From Clostridia bacterium (GTDB lineage: Bacteria; Bacillota; Clostridia; UBA1381), in NCBI GenBank assembly GCA_017621875.1, contig JAGASE010000001.1, positions 186,001 through 250,000 of the forward strand: a stretch of 64,000 nucleotides of DNA, read 5' to 3'. Made by a program: the position numbers and the translations under genes. Each line of letters opens with the position of its first letter. Positions within the stretch are counted from its first letter, which is position 1. Shown here one piece after another: positions 9,701 through 19,180 of this stretch. The notes beneath the pieces were generated by a model, which was given only the letters and a program-made list of their open reading frames with translations, was not told where the DNA came from and did not search any database.

Positions 9701-11811
9701 AGCAGCTCAAGCCAGTAGCCATGATTTTTCACAGCACGGTCAGTGTCTGCGAGAATTGTTTTTGCAAGAAGCCATGAATATGAATCGGGAGCTTGATGCA
9801 AGCTTGCCAATGCTGTCTCCTTGCCGACCTCCAAAAGATATGCATGGTATGTACCTAAGCAGCTGTCAAGCTCACTGCCTCGGCAGGACATGGCGGTATG
9901 CAGGCATCGGCTTATCTCATCGCGGTTTTCACTGCGAAGTGCATAATATAGGCTTTCGGAAATATTCGCTTTTTGCTGCATATAGCGGCACAAAAGCAGT
10001 GCATTGGACTTGTATTGCTCGCTTGAGAGCTGTGACAGCAAGCTTTCCCTTAAAAGGCGATGCGAAAAATCCCAACGTCCGTCGCGGTTCTCGCAAAATG
10101 CGTCGTACAAAAAGCTGAGCAGGCATTGAACTGCCATGGGAAGAAGAGTCAAGCCCTGCATTTTTAAAATTTCTTCAAGCTCCTGCAGCGTAAGACCACT
10201 GCGGGAGGATGCGAGAAGTGAGAAAATTGACATAGGGTCGGCTATTTTGAAATCGCCCTTTATGTCGGAAAAACGGCGGCTCATTCTTCTTGCGGTAAAA
10301 TCCAGTGTATTGAGCGTCATTTCGGTAATATCCTCCGGCATCTGCTCAATAAGCTGCTCCATGTATAAGGACAGTCCCTCCATACCCGGTGCAAGAGCTT
10401 CTGCCGCTTTAAAATCCTCCTCGTTCATAATAAACAGCTGCTGAAGCACCAATGACAGATAATAGGGATTGCTGCAGCCTTGCTTATTTCGGATTGCATT
10501 TTGTGCTTTTGAGTCTAAATGCTTGCCCCTGTGGGCTGCGTGCATCTGGGCAAGAGAAATTACCTCGGTGGGGAGTAAATCTCCGATTTTATGGCAGCCG
10601 AAGTCTGAAAATTCAAGCTGCTCCAAATGCTTTTTATAGAAGGAGTCGAGTGATGTAACAACCAGACCATAGGGGTGTTCATCAACCGGGTCGCGAATAA
10701 CTGCCTTTGAGATTAAGCAGAGAATGTCGGTTATATCCTCCTCCATTTGGTCTGCGGCGTCAATTAAAAACATCGTACTGCAGGTACGCTCAGCATTTAA
10801 AAGATCTAAAATCCACTTCATTTTTTGTGCACGGGACGTGTTTGCTCCAAGCATGGAGCTGCAGCTGCCGTTTCTGCGTCTGAGCCAATAAATGAGCACG
10901 TCTAAAAAAGTATCAACACTGCTGCAGTTTTCGTTGCCGCAATAGTATATAAATACATCATATCCGGCACTTGCCGCACCGTCGCATATGCTTGATAAAA
11001 AGGCACTTTTGCCACAGCCGCCTTCTCCATGATAAAGATATGCACCGCGTCCGTTAAGCACGGCGGGATTAGTGAGATTTTCACGCGGAACGTATGTAGA
11101 CATATAGCGTGAGACGGTAAGGGAGGCGTTGTTTAAAATTTGCTCCTCCGGGCATATTGTTTGATTTTCTGTGACCTCCGCCTCAAGCATGTTCCATAAC
11201 AGCTCGGTAAGACGGTTTTTAAAATCCTCCAGTCCGCCAACTTGATTTGTCTGCTCGTCCCATGTGGGGTGATATTCAAAAATTATTGCACCCGAAGTTG
11301 TGCGGATTTTTTCTTTTAAAGAGGTCAATTTTTCGCGGTGCTGCTCGCTTTCTGCCTGATATACGCCGCGGTATTCGGCAGGAATGTTATCGGAAAAATT
11401 CTCGTCACGGAAACAGAAAATACAGCGTTCTAAGTTGTCCTGCTCCAACGCTCCGTATAAAATTTCCATTTGTGTAATGCTTATAGGCTCGCTGTACCAG
11501 CGTGCAAGCCGCTCGTCGTGCGTGCTTGCTACGGTGTCTGAGCCGGGAATCCAGCCGTAGCGTTCACCGACGAGTATAATCATGTACGGGCGGCAGCGGT
11601 CGATTGAATCAATACAGCTCTCAATTACGTGATAGCCGCTTTCCTCCTCCGACATCAGGCTGGTGTCCACACCCCAACGGAGGTCCAATTCTTGTATATC
11701 CTCACCGTACTTTTTCAGCTTTTGACGAACCTGAGGAAAAATCTCCTGATGGAGCAGGTCTCTTTCTGCCTGCATATCCTTAAAGGTGCTTGAAATAAAA
11801 AATGATTTCAT
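6799..11811 (-). CDS. DUF4062-STAND NTPase-TPR giant protein
   Basis: 1670 residues; start ATG at 11811 with AAGGAG upstream. The N terminus FISSTFKDMQAERDLL, followed by DLRWGVD near residue 43, is diagnostic of DUF4062. This domain also opens the eukaryotic STAND proteins TEP1 and NPHP3. A P-loop GEGGCGKSA is near residue 260 and a Walker B-like FLIDAAD near 347, so the middle is a NACHT/STAND-type ATPase. The remaining 1,000 or so residues are almost entirely helical, with TPR-like patterns, and probably form the sensor or scaffold. STAND proteins oligomerise on ligand binding to activate the N-terminal domain; several bacterial ones are anti-phage. Whether this one is a defence protein is inference, because no known defence gene is adjacent. 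It is monocistronic with its own promoter. The P-loop is intact and no truncation is seen. Confidence 0.85.
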   Translation of the reverse strand: MKSFFISSTFKDMQAERDLLHQEIFPQVRQKLKKYGEDIQELDLRWGVDTSLMSEEESGYHVIESCIDSIDRCRPYMIILVGERYGWIPGSDTVASTHDERLARWYSEPISITQMEILYGALEQDNLERCIFCFRDENFSDNIPAEYRGVYQAESEQHREKLTSLKEKIRTTSGAIIFEYHPTWDEQTNQVGGLEDFKNRLTELLWNMLEAEVTENQTICPEEQILNNASLTVSRYMSTYVPRENLTNPAVLNGRGAYLYHGEGGCGKSAFLSSICDGAASAGYDVFIYYCGNENCSSVDTFLDVLIYWLRRRNGSCSSMLGANTSRAQKMKWILDLLNAERTCSTMFLIDAADQMEEDITDILCLISKAVIRDPVDEHPYGLVVTSLDSFYKKHLEQLEFSDFGCHKIGDLLPTEVISLAQMHAAHRGKHLDSKAQNAIRNKQGCSNPYYLSLVLQQLFIMNEEDFKAAEALAPGMEGLSLYMEQLIEQMPEDITEMTLNTLDFTARRMSRRFSDIKGDFKIADPMSIFSLLASSRSGLTLQELEEILKMQGLTLLPMAVQCLLSFLYDAFCENRDGRWDFSHRLLRESLLSQLSSEQYKSNALLLCRYMQQKANISESLYYALRSENRDEISRCLHTAMSCRGSELDSCLGTYHAYLLEVGKETALASLHQAPDSYSWLLAKTILADTDRAVKNHGYWLELLCAAKNDVKSKKTLYYVHLAELSLLKYLDDAQPYLTSWDTVDQLYFSIAAPEPDDTREYILTLLAILSERRFNKKWSAVDKRIRELNKKTDIGDESLKETINWLSVEVGMLLVFWQAVEHVESEKVLERLKSLHQHLHIMRSTMQLKSWETCKPQEKMSYHMIYSQYVQLAEEYNNHNQYSYASALIKDITPWFEQRITLFPTIDERIQYANLLNSRINCTKADFAQKYINAFREQYEYLSGLCPLELFRRRLGYSYYSQAYALERVTKHEFDHKRKLLESYREAIQIYDSLLEGKTEEESLSILDMLSYLRYKRIVLRLSLDIWNWKDDKDLMFAKKGMYGAALMEEDLQKLTEHSVILYRHEGTLQRLYELAWSYLYGVQYYDRHQEKEKAFKWCQMLLDCDRELLSKDPNGGKWTRIVFYLNIAECYVRYDNPSSAADLAGKCLAIFGKIDPEWIVKRKYEEKQRQYLIRSYLILIQTATPDTLSDAEECLRLAWVQINKCDETQKALAAQNNVFRSGLKQAMAELYHECGMDYKASELLQEAARYCPVELTPTLIFQAEEDLQNQLRFLKSHTLLGFIKKDTEILKTIISQYQRIVEKKTTDCDASYRPLLLAEARRIEQFYKTELPGEELPEELLYILLVNDKARKKDKWGKYSLLVKEKQKQIEAWEASHSDITDTEYLSLLKEASSLQSDMTDLVPKDSPEYAELFAWTISIVEKLCAHYWEVDNVKFAVNYECFIAYQFSASKELIEKIYTPNQCWEHWCLLREKRNSSPYISRNVQGDWIQLTDFGINICYRMYEQTDDTHWLLKAAEEAISYRSYMSDRKDIDADDVLWTQEKIHYFYNYEQDAYLKMKDDSSISESEWLPAYLKSLEEQLHLNILVPDSFYREKLEVLYGLQASGISDQNGLQKAIDQVSEAQNGKDYKFYYYMQKAAHDLDGDTQMEEVMAYIKQLQEKDESSKK

Positions 11812-12116
11812 AAATTTACTCCTTCTTATGTATATCGCTGCAGTTGCTTAAAACAGACGGCGTGTTGTGCTGCCGGCGTAAGCATGCCTAACTTTATTTC
11901 AATTATAGCATAAATGTTTTTTAATGTAAATATTTAGCGTAGTTTTAGCTAACTAAAAGGTGAATTAAGTGTTCCTGGTGTAATGACAAGGACAGATTTT
12001 CGTTCCTGTTGAAGAAATATAGAAAAACGAGTATTGCATACGCAATACTCGCAACAATCCGTAAGATGTTATTCGTTCCGGTTTTATGAATTAAATGTTA
12101 ATTCAGCCATATTTAT
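11812..12116. other. Intergenic: promoter of the STAND gene and argH terminator
   Basis: About 305 bp with no credible gene. On the minus strand TTTACA (11925-11930), a 17-bp spacer and TATAAT (11902-11907) form the promoter of the STAND gene, leaving a leader of about 90 nt. The other end holds the argH terminator hairpin (12028-12051). Confidence 0.7.
12023..12051 (-). terminator. argH terminator
   Basis: Perfect 10-bp arms CGAGTATTGC / GCAATACTCG around a 4-nt loop (12028-12051). On the minus strand they are followed by a T-rich tract, about 65 bp after the argH stop. Confidence 0.75.
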
Positions 12117-13496
12117 TTATAAAGTTTCAAGATACTGCTCTGCTTCGGAAATCGCCTTCAAAACAGTGGTTTTTGCAGGTCCGCCGATAACGGTTCTGCC
12201 GTTTACGCAGGTTTCCATACTGATTGCATCATAAATATCGTTGTCAATTATGTCGGAAAATTCCTTGAACTCGGAAAGAGTAAGCTCATCGAGGGATTTA
12301 TCCTTGCTGATGGCGTAGAAAACGAGTTTTCCGACAACAGCATGAGCATCACGGAACGGCATACCCTTTTTCACGAGATAATCGGCAACATCGGTCGCGT
12401 TTGTAAATCCGCCCTTTGCACCCTTTAGCATATTTTTGTCGTTTATCTTCATTGTAGTAATCATATCGCAGAAAACCGGCAGGCACAGCTTAACTGTATC
12501 AATTGCGTCAAATATCGGCTCCTTGTCCTCCTGCATATCCTTGTTGTATGCAAGCGGAATACCCTTCATTGTGGTTAAAAGTCCCATCAGATGCCCATAA
12601 ACACGTCCTGTTTTGCCGCGGATAAGCTCGGCAACGTCGGGATTTTTCTTCTGCGGCATGATTGATGAGCCGGTTGAATATGCGTCGTCCATTTCCACAA
12701 AGGAAAATTCGTGACTGGACCACAGAATAAGCTCCTCGCAGAAACGTGATAAGTGCATCATTATGATTGACAGACAGCCTGCAAGCTCAATAGCGAAATC
12801 GCGGTCGGAAACTCCGTCCAACGAATTTTGCGAAACTGCGGCAAAGCCAAGCTCGTCTGCTACAAATTCTCTGTCTAACGGATAGGTTGTACCTGCAAGA
12901 GCACCTGAGCCGAGCGGCATAACATTAGTACGCTTTTTGCAGTCTTTGAGGCGGTCAAGGTCACGCTTTGCCATTTCAAAATACGCCATCAAGTGATGTG
13001 CAAGCGTAACCGGCTGAGCCTTTTGCAGATGTGTGTAGCCCGGCATGATTGTTTCGGTATGCTGTTTTGCAAGAGTAACCAATGCAGTCATAAGCTCCTT
13101 CAGCATTTGTGAAATCTCGTCCGTCTCGTCCATTAAATACATACGGATATCAAGAGCAACCTGGTCGTTACGGCTTCTGCCGGTGTGCAGACGCTTTCCG
13201 CTTTCGCCGATTTTGTCGGTCAAAAGCTTTTCTATGTTCATATGTATGTCTTCTGCATCAATTAAAAATTCAACCTTGCCTGCTTCAATTTCTGAGAGGA
13301 TTTCCTTTAGTCCCGCTACGATTTTGTCCGAGTCCTCTTGGCTTATAATGCCTTGTTTTCCAAGCATTTTTGCATGAGCAATGCTGCCCTTTATGTCCTG
13401 TGCGTACATTCTTTTGTCAAATCGGATTGATGAGTTGAAATCGTCAACCTTTGCGTCGGTGTTCTTCTGAAACCTTCCGCCCCATAGTTTTGCCAT
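12117..13496 (-). CDS. argH: Argininosuccinate lyase
   Basis: 459 residues, the usual length. It splits argininosuccinate into arginine and fumarate, the last step of arginine synthesis, in the cytoplasm. The N terminus MAKLWGGRF and the fumarase/aspartase superfamily signature [12 protein letters not shown] (near residue 277) are present. HTGRSRNDQ, the conserved substrate-binding stretch, is also seen. It follows argG on the same strand, but 338 bp of structured DNA lie between them. The ATG at 13496 has AAGGAGT just upstream. Confidence 0.97.
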   Translation of the reverse strand: MAKLWGGRFQKNTDAKVDDFNSSIRFDKRMYAQDIKGSIAHAKMLGKQGIISQEDSDKIVAGLKEILSEIEAGKVEFLIDAEDIHMNIEKLLTDKIGESGKRLHTGRSRNDQVALDIRMYLMDETDEISQMLKELMTALVTLAKQHTETIMPGYTHLQKAQPVTLAHHLMAYFEMAKRDLDRLKDCKKRTNVMPLGSGALAGTTYPLDREFVADELGFAAVSQNSLDGVSDRDFAIELAGCLSIIMMHLSRFCEELILWSSHEFSFVEMDDAYSTGSSIMPQKKNPDVAELIRGKTGRVYGHLMGLLTTMKGIPLAYNKDMQEDKEPIFDAIDTVKLCLPVFCDMITTMKINDKNMLKGAKGGFTNATDVADYLVKKGMPFRDAHAVVGKLVFYAISKDKSLDELTLSEFKEFSDIIDNDIYDAISMETCVNGRTVIGGPAKTTVLKAISEAEQYLETL

Positions 13497-13834
13497 ATAA
13501 ATAACTCCTTTGTGATTTTGTCGGGTGCTCTGCCCCTATAACCCCGCATGCCTTTTGGAAAAGGCTTGACCGAAAACTTTTCGGCATTGGCTTTGCCAAT
13601 GCAGGTGAAATCTTAAGTAAAATTAAAACTTCCGAAATTTATTATACCATAAAAATTCGGAAGTCTCAATATATTTTTTATTCTTTGAGCTAAAACTTAT
13701 AAAATTTTATAAGTTTTTGTCTAATGTACTTGACTTTTGCATTGCGATAGCAATGCACATAAGTTTTTGCCAAGCTTTTTTCAAAAAGCTTGTGGGGTAC
13801 GGGGCAAAGCCCCGAAATACCTCCCCGAAAAGCA
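13497..13834. repeat. Structured, MITE-like inverted repeat between argH and argG
   Basis: No gene. Two outer arms of about 70 bp (13531-13603 and 13738-13806) are imperfect inverted copies of each other: TGCCCC...CCCCGCATGCC...TGCCAATGCA against TGCATTGC...AAGCTTGTGGGGTACGGGGCA. Between them lie the hairpin ACTTCCGAA/TTCGGAAGT (13628-13664) and the perfect 26-bp palindrome at 13692-13717 (AAAACTTATAAAA and its complement), which can terminate argG. A GGGGC/GCCCC hairpin sits at 13801-13812. The arrangement suggests a non-autonomous repeat that inserted between two co-directional arginine genes. Confidence 0.6.
13692..13717. terminator. Palindromic terminator-like hairpin after argG
   Basis: 26-bp perfect palindrome built from AAAACTTATAAAA and its complement. 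It is AT-rich and sits about 120 bp beyond the argG stop on the minus strand. The GC content is low, so termination strength is uncertain. Confidence 0.4.
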
Positions 13835-15064
13835 TTATTTCTTATACTTATTCTCTCCGTGCTTGTTCATCATCATAGCACGCACCTTAAGCGGCAGACC
13901 GTAAAGGTTGATAAAGCCCTCGCTGTCCTTGTGCGAATAAAGCTCGTGCGAATCGCCGAAGGACGCGATATCCTCGTTATACAGTGAATACGGGCTTGTA
14001 GCACCTGCAGGGTAGATATTACCCTTGTAAAGCTTAAGCTTAACATCGCCTGTAACGGTTTCGTCCATAACGTCGAACATAGCACTCATAGCCTCGCGGA
14101 GAGGTGTGAACCACTTTCCGTCGTAAACAAGCTCTGCGAACTTAACTGCCGACTGACGCTTAAAGCTTTGTGTATCGCGGTCAAGACAGAGATACTCAAG
14201 CTCTTTGATAGCAGCGTAAAGAATTGTTCCGCCCGGGGTTTCATAAACGCCGCGTGACTTCATACCAACAAGACGGTCCTCAACGATATCTGCAATACCT
14301 ACGCCGTAAGCACCGCCGATTTTGTTAAGCTCCTCAAGGAGAGCAAGAGGTTCCATTTTCTTGCCGTCAAGAGCAACCGCCTCGCCCTTTTCAAAGCTGA
14401 TGGTAACATATTTTGCTTCCTCCGGTGCTTTTTCCGGCGAAACGCCGAGCTTTAAAAGACTGTCAAGCTGCGGCTCGTTTGCAGGATCTTCAAGATCCAT
14501 GCCCTCATGGCTGATGTGCCATACGTTGCGGTCACGTGAATATAATTCCTTTTTGGTAACAGGTATTTCAATACCGTGTGCATTTGCATAATCAACAGCG
14601 TCCTCGCGGGATTTGATATCCCAGATACGCCATGGAGCGATTACCTTAAGGCTTGGATTTAACGCCTTGATTGTCAGTTCAAAACGAACCTGGTCGTTGC
14701 CCTTTCCTGTGCAGCCATGGCAGATTGCCGTTGCACCCTCTTTTTCAGCGATTTCAACAAGCTTTTTTGCGATAATCGGACGTGCATGAGATGTACCCAA
14801 AAGGTACTTTCCCTCATATTCCGCACCTGACTTAACAACAGGCCAGATATAGTCCTTAACGTATTCAGCCTTTAAATCTGCTATGTAAAGCTTTGAAGCA
14901 CCTGCCTTTTTTGCACGCTCCTCAAGACCTTCTGTTTCCTTGCCCTGACCTACGTCACCGCATACAGCGATTACCTCATAGTCGTAATTTTCCTTAAGCC
15001 ACGGAATGATGATTGATGTATCAAGTCCTCCCGAATATGCGAGAACAACTTTTTCTTTTGACAT
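13835..15064 (-). CDS. argG: Argininosuccinate synthase
   Basis: 409 residues from the ATG at 15064. It joins citrulline and aspartate using ATP to give argininosuccinate. The N terminus [17 protein letters not shown] contains the N-type ATP pyrophosphatase loop (SGGLDTS). [10 protein letters not shown], typical of the family, is also present. The open frame extends 28 codons further upstream, but GGGAGG lies just before MSKEK and those extra codons overlap the promoter, so the shorter start is preferred. It is divergent from ruvC. Arginine control (AhrC/ArgR) is plausible, but I see no clear ARG box. Confidence 0.97.
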   Translation of the reverse strand: MSKEKVVLAYSGGLDTSIIIPWLKENYDYEVIAVCGDVGQGKETEGLEERAKKAGASKLYIADLKAEYVKDYIWPVVKSGAEYEGKYLLGTSHARPIIAKKLVEIAEKEGATAICHGCTGKGNDQVRFELTIKALNPSLKVIAPWRIWDIKSREDAVDYANAHGIEIPVTKKELYSRDRNVWHISHEGMDLEDPANEPQLDSLLKLGVSPEKAPEEAKYVTISFEKGEAVALDGKKMEPLALLEELNKIGGAYGVGIADIVEDRLVGMKSRGVYETPGGTILYAAIKELEYLCLDRDTQSFKRQSAVKFAELVYDGKWFTPLREAMSAMFDVMDETVTGDVKLKLYKGNIYPAGATSPYSLYNEDIASFGDSHELYSHKDSEGFINLYGLPLKVRAMMMNKHGENKYKK

Positions 15065-15119
15065 ATTGAAATTCCTCCCTTTTTGGTATACAATAGTATA
15101 AATATATAACTTAAGTATT

Positions 15120-15148
15120 ATTATACATTTTAGTTTATATTTATGCAA
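15120..15148 (-). promoter_or_regulatory. argG promoter
   Basis: Minus strand TTGCAT (15143-15148), a 17-bp spacer and TATAAT (15120-15125), with about 55 nt of leader to the ATG. Confidence 0.65.
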
Positions 15149-15192
15149 TAGTCAAATGTGATAAAAGTATACAAAAACAGGAGGCGTTTTTT

Positions 15193-15693
15193 GTGATTAT
15201 TTTAGGGATAGACCCGGGATATGCGATTGTGGGTATAGGAGTGCTTGAATACAAGGGGAATAAGTTCAGACCTATTGAGTACAATGCGATTACCACGCAT
15301 TCGTCCATGATAACCAGCTTAAGACTGAAAAAAATCAAGGAGGAAATACAAGAATATCTGCATAAATATAAGCCTGACGCAGTGGCGATAGAGGAGCTGT
15401 TTTTTAATAACAATGCAAAAACGGCGATTGCAGTTGCACAGGCAAGGGGAGTTATGGTTGCCGAGGCAGCGAGCATGGATATTCCGATTTATGAATACAC
15501 GCCGCTGCAGATAAAGCAGGCGGTTACGGGCTACGGAAGGGCGGAAAAGGGACAAATTCAGCAGATGGTTAAGATGCTGCTGAATCTGAACGCAATCCCG
15601 AAACCCGATGATGCTGCCGATGCACTTGCGGTTGCTATCTGCCATGCCCATTCGGCGAAAATCAGCGACGAATTTGGCGAGAACAGGCTGTAA
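15193..15693 (+). CDS. ruvC: Holliday junction resolvase RuvC
   Basis: 166 residues with a GTG start preceded by AGGAGG. The endonuclease cuts four-way recombination junctions delivered by RuvAB. Acidic catalytic residues are visible: D7 in GIDPGY, E67/E68 in AIEELFF, and D139/D140/D143 in KPDDAADAL. It is the first gene of a ruvC-ruvA-ruvB set on the plus strand, 128 bp from the ruvA start. Length and motifs are those of the normal enzyme. Confidence 0.96.
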   Translation: MIILGIDPGYAIVGIGVLEYKGNKFRPIEYNAITTHSSMITSLRLKKIKEEIQEYLHKYKPDAVAIEELFFNNNAKTAIAVAQARGVMVAEAASMDIPIYEYTPLQIKQAVTGYGRAEKGQIQQMVKMLLNLNAIPKPDDAADALAVAICHAHSAKISDEFGENRL

Positions 15694-15821
15694 AATCCGT
15701 TACATACTTGTAATGTAATCGTAAATGCGTAATTTGTCAAAATGTGATATAATTTAAACATAGTCTGTAAAATGAGGAATTGTACCTTGCCGAAAGCAAC
15801 GTACAAAGGAAGGAAAGCGGA

Positions 15822-16409
15822 ATGTATTACTATATAAAAGGTGAACTGGTTTTAAAACAGGATAATTTTGCTGTTTTGGATAACGGCGGAGTGGGATATA
15901 AGATTTATACCTCACAGCTTTCTGCGGAAAGTGTAAGCATCGGAAGCAGAGTCACCTTTTATACCTATGTGTATGTAAGAGAAGATATTTTGGACATTTA
16001 CGGCTTTGTTTCGCAGGACGAGCTTTCGATGTTTTTGCAGCTTTTATCGGTTTCGGGAGTGGGGCCGAAGGCGGCACTTGCGATTTTGTCGGTAGTAACG
16101 CCGCCGCAGCTTGCACTTGCTGTTATGACCAATGACGCCAAAACCCTGACAAAAGCATCGGGCGTTGGTGCAAAAATGGCACAGCGTGTAATTTTGGAGC
16201 TTAAGGATAAGCTAAAAAATGCAGATATTGTCACCGAAGGAGTGACCGATGTGCAAATTTCGGCAGACGACAGCACTATGGAGGCTGTAACTGCTCTTAC
16301 TGTGCTTGGATATTCGCAGCAGGAGGCAAAAAATGCCGTTGCAAAAATAGACCCGGCTTTGGGGGTTGAGGAAATTATAAAGCAGGCACTTAAGAGCATG
16401 GCGGGATAA
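15822..16409 (+). CDS. ruvA: Holliday junction branch migration subunit RuvA
   Basis: 195 residues. RuvA binds the four-way junction as a tetramer and loads RuvB. The start at [10 protein letters not shown] fits the family N terminus and has AAGGAAGG upstream; the frame is open 14 codons further, but those lack family similarity. Domain I (OB-fold) is followed by the helix-hairpin-helix stretch [16 protein letters not shown] and a second one around [16 protein letters not shown]. The C-terminal domain III (about 145-195) binds RuvB. It is followed by ruvB 41 bp downstream. Confidence 0.96.
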   Translation: MYYYIKGELVLKQDNFAVLDNGGVGYKIYTSQLSAESVSIGSRVTFYTYVYVREDILDIYGFVSQDELSMFLQLLSVSGVGPKAALAILSVVTPPQLALAVMTNDAKTLTKASGVGAKMAQRVILELKDKLKNADIVTEGVTDVQISADDSTMEAVTALTVLGYSQQEAKNAVAKIDPALGVEEIIKQALKSMAG

Positions 16410-16450
16410 AAGCAGTATTTGCAACTTTTAGGAAAGGAATTTTTGGGATA

Positions 16451-17461
16451 ATGATATTCGATGATAACGAAAGAATAGTAACCGGAGATTTTATGGACGA
16501 GGACGCCGATATTGAGGTGGGACTACGTCCGCGTCAGCTTGCAGACTATGTGGGACAGGAAAAGGTTAAGGAAAATTTAAGCATTTACATAAATGCCGCA
16601 AAGGAACGCCGCGAGCCATTGGACCACGTGCTTTTGTACGGACCGCCGGGACTCGGAAAAACGACGCTTGCCGGAATTATTTCAAATGAGATGGGCGTAA
16701 ATATACGTATAACGAGCGGACCTGCCATTGAAAAGGCGGGGGATTTGGCTGCGATTTTAACCAATCTGTCGCATAACGATATTCTGTTCATCGACGAGAT
16801 TCATAGAATGTCGAGAACGGTTGAGGAAATTCTGTATCCGGCGATGGAGGATTATGCCCTTGATATCATTATAGGAAAAGGTCCTTCGGCAAAATCCATA
16901 CGTCTTGATTTGCCGAAATTCACCTTGATAGGTGCTACAACGCGTGCCGGTCTTTTAACGGCACCGCTTCGCGACCGTTTTGGCGTTATTGCCCGTCTTG
17001 AGCTTTATTCGACCGATGAGCTGAAGCGTATTGTAAAACGTTCGGCGAATATTTTGGGTGTCGAAATCGATGACGGTGGTGCGGCGGAAATTGCAAGCCG
17101 TTCTCGCGGTACGCCGAGAATTTCAAACAGACTTTTAAAGCGTGTGCGTGATTTTGCACAGGTCAAGTTTGATGGCAAAATTACAAAGGAAATCGCATCG
17201 GAGTCACTTCATCAGATGGAAATTGATGAAAAAGGACTTGATATGATTGACAATAAAATGATAATGACAATGATTAAAAATTTTGGGGGAGGTCCGGTAG
17301 GACTTGAAACCTTGGCTGCGACTATCGGAGAAGAGGCTAATACCATTGAGGACGTGTATGAGCCGTATCTTCTGCAGCTTGGGTATATTTCAAGAACGCC
17401 GAGAGGAAGGATTGTGACACAGTCGGGCTATGAGCATTTTAAGGTGCCTATGCCCGAATAA
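16451..17461 (+). CDS. ruvB: Holliday junction branch migration ATPase RuvB
   Basis: 336 residues, the standard length. The AAA+ hexameric motor pulls DNA through the RuvA-bound junction. Walker A is GPPGLGKT (residues 64-71) and Walker B is LFIDEIHR, followed by the small lid domain and a C-terminal winged helix ending TPRGRIVT. It lies directly downstream of ruvA. The next gene begins about 18 bp after its stop, so the following amidase is probably co-transcribed. Confidence 0.97.
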   Translation: MIFDDNERIVTGDFMDEDADIEVGLRPRQLADYVGQEKVKENLSIYINAAKERREPLDHVLLYGPPGLGKTTLAGIISNEMGVNIRITSGPAIEKAGDLAAILTNLSHNDILFIDEIHRMSRTVEEILYPAMEDYALDIIIGKGPSAKSIRLDLPKFTLIGATTRAGLLTAPLRDRFGVIARLELYSTDELKRIVKRSANILGVEIDDGGAAEIASRSRGTPRISNRLLKRVRDFAQVKFDGKITKEIASESLHQMEIDEKGLDMIDNKMIMTMIKNFGGGPVGLETLAATIGEEANTIEDVYEPYLLQLGYISRTPRGRIVTQSGYEHFKVPMPE

Positions 17462-17479
17462 AAGGGAGGAAAATACTTG

Positions 17480-19132
17480 ATGAAAAAAATGGCGATTACG
17501 CTTTTTTTGCTGTGCTGCTTTTTAATGAATACAGTCGCCTCTGCCTCACTGCTTTTAGAATATGACGGCGGAATCCATAATTATACAGGGGCTGTATATG
17601 ACCTTAAGGTAAACGGAAAAACGCTTAGCGACCTGCCGCTGGAGCCTATCATTTTTAATGACAGGGCTTTAGTTCCGGTGCGTGAGGTCTTTGAGGCTTT
17701 AGGTGCCGAGGTGGATTATGAGGAAACCGATAAATCAATAACGATTGATTATGACGATACAACTGTTCGCCTGAGAATAGGCTCTGTAACGGCAAGAGTA
17801 AACGGAAAAAATAAAACAATCCCCGATAAGGTTGCACCAAGACTGATTGCAAAATGGGGAGAGAGTGCAAAAACAATGGTTCCTGTGCGTTTTATTTCGG
17901 AAAGCGTGGGACTTAAAGTGGATTTTGATGAGGACGAAGGAATTATATCGGTTTCGGACGGGACAACCTCGGTTCGACCGACGGCAAACCCAACTGCTTC
18001 ACCGACCGCTACACCCGCACCTGTACTCACAAATAAGCTGAATAAGCTGAAATATGACGAGGAGGACGGCGTGGTAACAGTAACCGTTTCGGCAAGTGAC
18101 AGCATAGAAAAAATTTCCGATGCGGCAGTAACCTCATCAAATGTTTTGTATGTAGACGTGTATGGTGCGTCATATACAACCGACAATAAAACCGAGGTGA
18201 ATTTGGGAGCGGTAAAGGCAGTCCGATTCGGACTTCATGAGGAGTCAACAAGAATTGCGGTTGATACCGAGAATATGAAAAAATACAGCGTGGCTCTTTC
18301 TGCAGATAGAAAATCCGTTGTGATTAAAGTAGCAGAGGACGAGGAGGCGGACGTAGAGCCGGACGAAACACCTGCACCTACAACATCGCCAAAGCCAACA
18401 ACATCACCCTCGGCATCGCCATCAGCATCGCCGTCGGCTACGGCTACACCAAAGCCGATAAAATACAGCGAAGAAAAAATCGTGGTAATTGATGCAGGTC
18501 ACGGAGGAAGTGACCCGGGAGCGATTGGCTATCTTATGACCGATGAGGAAAAAGAGGCTTATTATGCGGCACTTGAAAGCACCGAGCCTATTCTTTCCAC
18601 GATGGCTCCGGGAACAGGCAAGAAACACAACGAAAAGGATATAGTTCTGTCGGTTGCAAAGAAGGTAAAGGAAAACCTTGAGGATAACGGCGTAAAGGTT
18701 ATTATGACCAGAACAGGAGATACATATCCGACTCTGGAGTCGCGTCCTGAGCTTGCCAACACTAAGGGAGCGGTACTTTTTGTGAGTATTCACGCCAATT
18801 CCACAAATTATGATGTTACCGCAGCACAGGGTATAGAAGTGTATTACAGTGAGCAAAATAATGACGATGACTTAGGCGTTACCAGCAAGCAGCTGTCAAA
18901 TGCACTTTTGGACAGTCTGACTAAATTTACCAATGCAAAATCGAGAGGCGTAAAAACAGGCAACCTTTTGGTAAACAGAAAGTGTCTGATGCCGTCAAGC
19001 CTTATAGAAATAGGCTTTTTGAATAATCCTGATGAGCTTGAGCTTATGGCATCGGACAGCTATCAGGATAAGCTTGCGGCAGGAATTACGCAGGGAGTGC
19101 TGTCTATATGGAAGAAAGTCGAATTGCCGTAA
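17480..19132 (+). CDS. Secreted N-acetylmuramoyl-L-alanine amidase with stalk and AMIN domains
   Basis: 550 residues. A signal peptide (MKKM to ASA) is followed by a copper-amine-oxidase N-like stalk domain (about 25-165; PLEPIIFNDRALVPVREVFE and MVPVRFISES), an AMIN-like domain (about 185-285) and a Pro/Ser/Thr linker. The C terminus is an Amidase_3 zinc peptidoglycan amidase with VIDAGHGG, HNEKDI, SIHANS and LIEIGFLNN holding the zinc ligands and catalytic glutamate. It cleaves the bond between muramic acid and the peptide stem during wall remodelling. GGGAGGA precedes a TTG at 17477 and this ATG at 17480; either could start the gene. No broken motif is seen. Confidence 0.9.
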   Translation: MKKMAITLFLLCCFLMNTVASASLLLEYDGGIHNYTGAVYDLKVNGKTLSDLPLEPIIFNDRALVPVREVFEALGAEVDYEETDKSITIDYDDTTVRLRIGSVTARVNGKNKTIPDKVAPRLIAKWGESAKTMVPVRFISESVGLKVDFDEDEGIISVSDGTTSVRPTANPTASPTATPAPVLTNKLNKLKYDEEDGVVTVTVSASDSIEKISDAAVTSSNVLYVDVYGASYTTDNKTEVNLGAVKAVRFGLHEESTRIAVDTENMKKYSVALSADRKSVVIKVAEDEEADVEPDETPAPTTSPKPTTSPSASPSASPSATATPKPIKYSEEKIVVIDAGHGGSDPGAIGYLMTDEEKEAYYAALESTEPILSTMAPGTGKKHNEKDIVLSVAKKVKENLEDNGVKVIMTRTGDTYPTLESRPELANTKGAVLFVSIHANSTNYDVTAAQGIEVYYSEQNNDDDLGVTSKQLSNALLDSLTKFTNAKSRGVKTGNLLVNRKCLMPSSLIEIGFLNNPDELELMASDSYQDKLAAGITQGVLSIWKKVELP

Positions 19133-19180
19133 TTTCGGAATTTTGAGAGAACGCAAAAGATAAGTAAAGGATTTTATTTA

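Noticed and set aside
15065-15192. ArgR/AhrC box upstream of argG
   Set aside because: AT-rich, loosely box-like runs occur, but no clear palindrome matching the arginine operator was found.
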